From an uncultured Alphaproteobacteria bacterium (GTDB lineage Bacteria > Pseudomonadota > Alphaproteobacteria > Micavibrionales > Micavibrionaceae): a stretch of DNA of 64,000 bases. A program made the translations under genes and the position numbers. Position 1 is the stretch's first letter. Each line of letters begins with the position of its first letter. The notes beneath the pieces are model-generated. The model ran no database searches. It was not told the DNA's origin and saw only the letters and a program-made list of their open reading frames with translations. Shown in pieces: positions 60,829-64,000 of the stretch. The stretch covers positions 179,613-243,612 of the forward strand of contig CALHAR010000002.1 in assembly GCA_937931645.1 (NCBI GenBank), written 5' to 3'.

Positions 60829-62481
60829 ATTACCCCGACTCTTGTTTTACTGAATATTGTTGCTGGTGTTTGCCTTCTGCTTTGGGGGGTAGGGTTAGTA
60901 CGTTTGGGGATCACTCATGGTTTTGGCGCAGAGCTAAGGCGTGGTTTGGCCGTGGGTGCGAAAAACCGTGTTCTTTCTTTCCTGTCAGGAATGGGTATAA
61001 CCGCGCTTCTTCAAAGTTCTACGGCGACGGTCTTAATTATATCGGCTTTTGTCGGGCAGGGGATGATAAATTCTGCCACAGGTTTGGCGATGGTTTTGGG
61101 CGCGGATGTTGGTACAACGTTGGTAGCACAAGTTTTCTCACTAGATTTAAGCTTCTTAATTCCTTTATTTATGATTGCTGGATATATCGCTTTTTCGATG
61201 AAGAAGTCATCAGGGCGGTTCAAAAATTTAGGCCGTATTTTGATTGGGGCCGCTCTTATGCTATTCGCTTTAATGTGGATTAAAACTTCGGCGCAACCAT
61301 TGAAAGAGTCTGAAGTATTACCTATCGTTTTAGAGGCGCTGAGTTCTGATAAAATTTTCGGTATATTAATTGCGGCTTTACTAACATGGCTGGCGCACTC
61401 GTCATTAGCCATTGTTTTGTTATTAATGTCTTTCGTGGCTAGTGGTATTTTACCGTTGGAGCTAGGGATTTATATGGTGCTTGGCGCAAACTTAGGCGGT
61501 ACAATACCGCCCATTTTAGCAACATTGAAAGACCATCCAGAGGCGCGCCGTGTACCGGTGGGTAATCTTATTATTCGTCTTATTGGTGTAGTGGCGGTGT
61601 TTTGCTTTATTCCTTATATTAAGCCGCATCTGGATATATTGGGTGGCGATGAAACGCGTAAAATTGTTAATTTCCATACGTTTTTTAATGTTACTTTGGC
61701 TCTGATATTCCTGCCCTTTACAGGGATAATGAGTAAGTTATGCCAGTATATCATTCCTGATGTGGTTGAAAAAGATGACCCATCTCAGGCGCGTTATTTG
61801 GATCATAAAGATTTACCAACGCCATCTGTTGCGTTGGCATCTGCAACGCGTGAAACCCTTCGCATGGCGGATATGGTTCAAGAAATGTTAGACAGCACCA
61901 TCACGGTGTTCAAAACAAATGATATGGCGTTACTTAAAAAAGTTCGTGAAGCAGATGATGTTATTGATGATATTTACGGACAGATAAAAATTTATATGGC
62001 GAAGCTATCGCAAGAATTTATGAGCGAAGAAGAAGCGCAGAGATATGTTCAAGTTCTAACTTTCTCAACAAACTTAGAGCATGCAGGCGATGTTATTGAC
62101 AAAAATTTAATGCCATTAGCCTTGAAAAAAATAAAGCGGAATATCAATTTTTCAGATGAGGGTATGAGAGAGATTGCTCATATCCATTTCCTAGTTATGG
62201 AGTCCGTCCAACTGGCACAATCAATTTTTGTGTCTAACGATGTCGATATGGCGAAAAAATTATTACAAGATAAGCAAGATATCCGCGAAGCCGAGCTTTC
62301 TGGCATGACAACGCATATTGAACGTCTTGGTGATGGTGTACCAGAAACGATTGCCACCAGCAGTTTGCATGTTGATATCATTCGCGATTATCGCCGAATT
62401 AATAGTTATATGTGTACTGTGGCTTACCCATTGCTTGATGAAAAAGATAAAAGTACTCACTATAAACAGGAGGTTAAATAA
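60829..62481 (+). CDS. Na/Pi cotransporter family protein, probable ATT start
   Basis: The protein has a NptA/PhoU-like plan: repeats with ALLQSSTATVLIISAFVGQG and LTWLAHSSLAIVLLLMSFVA (the QSS-type sodium/phosphate motifs), about nine membrane helices, and a C-terminal PhoU-like helical domain (MADMVQEMLDSTITVFKTND). The first ordinary start codon is a TTG at 60904, but the frame stays open back to 60799, and the upstream codons encode a membrane helix (LVLLNIVAGVCLLLWGVGLV) that relatives have. AGGAG (60817-60821) lies 7 bases before an ATT at 60829. I therefore propose ATT as start (550 residues). It overlaps the next gene by one base (TAATG). Confidence 0.8.
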   Translation: MTPTLVLLNIVAGVCLLLWGVGLVRLGITHGFGAELRRGLAVGAKNRVLSFLSGMGITALLQSSTATVLIISAFVGQGMINSATGLAMVLGADVGTTLVAQVFSLDLSFLIPLFMIAGYIAFSMKKSSGRFKNLGRILIGAALMLFALMWIKTSAQPLKESEVLPIVLEALSSDKIFGILIAALLTWLAHSSLAIVLLLMSFVASGILPLELGIYMVLGANLGGTIPPILATLKDHPEARRVPVGNLIIRLIGVVAVFCFIPYIKPHLDILGGDETRKIVNFHTFFNVTLALIFLPFTGIMSKLCQYIIPDVVEKDDPSQARYLDHKDLPTPSVALASATRETLRMADMVQEMLDSTITVFKTNDMALLKKVREADDVIDDIYGQIKIYMAKLSQEFMSEEEAQRYVQVLTFSTNLEHAGDVIDKNLMPLALKKIKRNINFSDEGMREIAHIHFLVMESVQLAQSIFVSNDVDMAKKLLQDKQDIREAELSGMTTHIERLGDGVPETIATSSLHVDIIRDYRRINSYMCTVAYPLLDEKDKSTHYKQEVK

Positions 62482-63995
62482 TGTCGTTCAATGATATTTT
62501 AAAACAAAATGGTTTGGTTAAAAAAGATAAAGGTGATATCGCGGTTGAAACACCGATTGACGGCAGTGTGATTTCCCATGTTGATTTTCATACTGTTGAA
62601 GATGTCAGTAATGCGATTGGTAAAGCTCAAGAGTCTTTCTTGGCGTGGCGTCAAGTACCCGCGCCAGTTCGTGGGGAATTGGTTCGATTATTGGGCGAGG
62701 AACTACGTGAAGCAAAGCATGATTTAGGAGCTTTAGTTACTTTAGAATGCGGAAAAATTTTGTCCGAAGGTTTGGGCGAAGTACAAGAGATGATTGATAT
62801 TTGTGATTTTGCTGTAGGGCAGTCACGACAATTATATGGGTTAACAATCGCGTCGGAGCGCCCTGGTCACCATATGCGTGAAACTTGGCAACCTCTGGGT
62901 GTTATTGGCGTGATTAGTGCCTTTAACTTTCCTGTGGCTGTTTGGTCATGGAACGCCGCTCTCGCTCTGATTTGCGGCGATCCTGTGATTTGGAAACCGT
63001 CTGAGAAAACACCGTTGACGGCGTTGGCGTGCGAAAAGATTTTTGACAAAGCCGTTGCGCGTTTTAAGGCGCAGGGTAATGATTGCCCTGATAACTTAGT
63101 GCAGGTGCTGGTTGGTGAAGCGGAAATTGGACAAGCTTTGGTTGATGATAAGCGTGTTCCGCTTATTAGTGCGACGGGGTCTACACGTATGGGGCAAATT
63201 GTTGGTGAGCGCGTTGCGGCACGTATGGGTAAGTCATTGCTTGAACTAGGCGGGAACAATGCGATGATTGTTGCACCATCCGCCGATTTAGATTTAGCAA
63301 CGCGGGCAATTGTGTTTAGCGCGGTGGGAACAGCAGGACAGCGTTGTACGACATTACGCCGTTTGCTTGTTCATGAAAGTATTAAAGACCAACTTATGCC
63401 TGCGCTTCAAAAAGCGTATGAAACGCTTAAGGTTGGTGACCCGCTTGATAAAGAAACGCTTGTTGGACCTTTGATTGATAAAGACTCTTTTGATGGAATG
63501 AAAACTGCGTTGGATAGAGCAAAAGAGCAGGGCGGTACTCTTCTAACAGGCGGCGACGCTGTTTCTATGGGGGGCGGTTATTATGTTCGCCCTGCGTTGG
63601 TTGAAATGCCCGCAGGAATGAAAGGGCAAAGTGAAGTGGTCTGCCACGAAACCTTTGCGCCTATTTTATATGTTATGACGTACTCGGACTTTGACGAAGC
63701 GGTAGAAATGAATAATGCTGTACCGCAAGGTTTGTCATCGTGCATATTCACGACTGATGTGCGTGAAGCGGAAGAGTTTTTATCTGCCGTGGGTAGTGAT
63801 TGTGGTATTGCCAATGTGAATATAGGGCCAAGCGGTGCCGAGATAGGAGGCGCTTTTGGGGGTGAAAAAGAAACGGGTGGCGGTAGAGAAAGTGGGTCGG
63901 ATTCTTGGAAAATTTATATGCGGCGACAAACGCAAACCGTGAATTACTCCACCGAGTTGCCATTGGCACAAGGGGTTGAGTTTGATTTAGGGTAA
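62481..63995 (+). CDS. ALDH7-type aldehyde dehydrogenase (aminoadipate semialdehyde dehydrogenase-like)
   Basis: This is an NAD(P)-dependent aldehyde dehydrogenase of the antiquitin (ALDH7) family, which oxidises alpha-aminoadipic semialdehyde in lysine breakdown (AmaB/Pcd). Motifs: VISAFNFPVAVWSWNAALAL, catalytic Glu in LLELGGNNAMIV, catalytic Cys in AVGTAGQRCTTLRR, and INVNIGPSGAEIGGAFGGEK-type ending with NVNIGPSGAEIGG. The length of 504 is normal. The stop lies 5 bases from the window edge. The substrate is inferred from family wording; the Na/Pi transporter neighbour gives no hint. Confidence 0.88.
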   Translation: MSFNDILKQNGLVKKDKGDIAVETPIDGSVISHVDFHTVEDVSNAIGKAQESFLAWRQVPAPVRGELVRLLGEELREAKHDLGALVTLECGKILSEGLGEVQEMIDICDFAVGQSRQLYGLTIASERPGHHMRETWQPLGVIGVISAFNFPVAVWSWNAALALICGDPVIWKPSEKTPLTALACEKIFDKAVARFKAQGNDCPDNLVQVLVGEAEIGQALVDDKRVPLISATGSTRMGQIVGERVAARMGKSLLELGGNNAMIVAPSADLDLATRAIVFSAVGTAGQRCTTLRRLLVHESIKDQLMPALQKAYETLKVGDPLDKETLVGPLIDKDSFDGMKTALDRAKEQGGTLLTGGDAVSMGGGYYVRPALVEMPAGMKGQSEVVCHETFAPILYVMTYSDFDEAVEMNNAVPQGLSSCIFTTDVREAEEFLSAVGSDCGIANVNIGPSGAEIGGAFGGEKETGGGRESGSDSWKIYMRRQTQTVNYSTELPLAQGVEFDLG

Positions 63996-64000
63996 ATCCG

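Noticed and set aside
60870..61283. 137-residue open frame on the plus strand
   Set aside because: It lies in another frame of the Na/Pi cotransporter and has no family wording.

Overview
The window is a chromosomal segment of a flagellated, free-living alphaproteobacterium with moderate to low G+C by eye (no count was made). Several gene families point to Alphaproteobacteria: CtrA and CckA, FlbD with FliX, the FlbT/FlaF pair, a DksA with one zinc-ligand cysteine, a DUF6468 protein after FliM, MotE, and a GTTC-N7-GTTC LexA-type box before recA. The order cannot be fixed by reading; a Rhodospirillales or Micavibrio-like lineage is a guess.

About 46 kb (1-46,071) is almost entirely a flagellar regulon. 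ctrA (cut by the window edge) diverges from fliI-fliJ. A leftward block follows: a FliK-like protein, flhG, flhF, a DMT transporter, flhA, flbD, motA, fliN, fliH, fliG and fliF. Next come a FlaG-like gene (rightward), then flaF, flbT, an RTX calcium-binding protein and a long flagellin gene (all leftward). The flgI-flgJ-flgN-fliK-flgD-flgE operon starts from a sigma-54-like site. fliX and dksA point right. The flgF-flgG-flgA-flgH operon (leftward) also starts from a sigma-54-like site. Rightward genes then give fliL, fliM, a DUF6468 gene, motE, a degenerate MotB-like gene, motB and a large TPR protein. fliP, fliO, a small unknown and fhlB run left. flgB-flgC-fliE-fliQ-fliR-flhB run right from a third sigma-54-like site and lead into cckA. 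No flgK, flgL, fliA or flgM is visible here.

The regulators fit a CtrA-type cascade. CckA and CtrA would form the top tier, FlbD with FliX would activate sigma-54 promoters of rod, ring and hook genes, and FlbT/FlaF would control flagellin after transcription. A canonical TTAA-N7-TTAA box lies before flagellin, and a large TTAA dyad lies between ctrA and fliI.

The last 16 kb is housekeeping: recA, smpB, dapA, a lytic transglycosylase, a LuxR-type regulator, a CCA-adding-enzyme family gene, hemF, trmL, the bc1 complex (petABC), a DUF924 gene, a Na/Pi cotransporter that seems to begin at ATT, and an ALDH7-type dehydrogenase.

No tRNA, rRNA, CRISPR array, prophage or insertion sequence was recognised. 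The most unusual items are the RTX protein gene flanked by two near-identical terminators inside the flagellin locus, the MotB paralogue without its membrane aspartate, the second FliK-like protein, the ctrA/fliI dyad and the probable ATT start.
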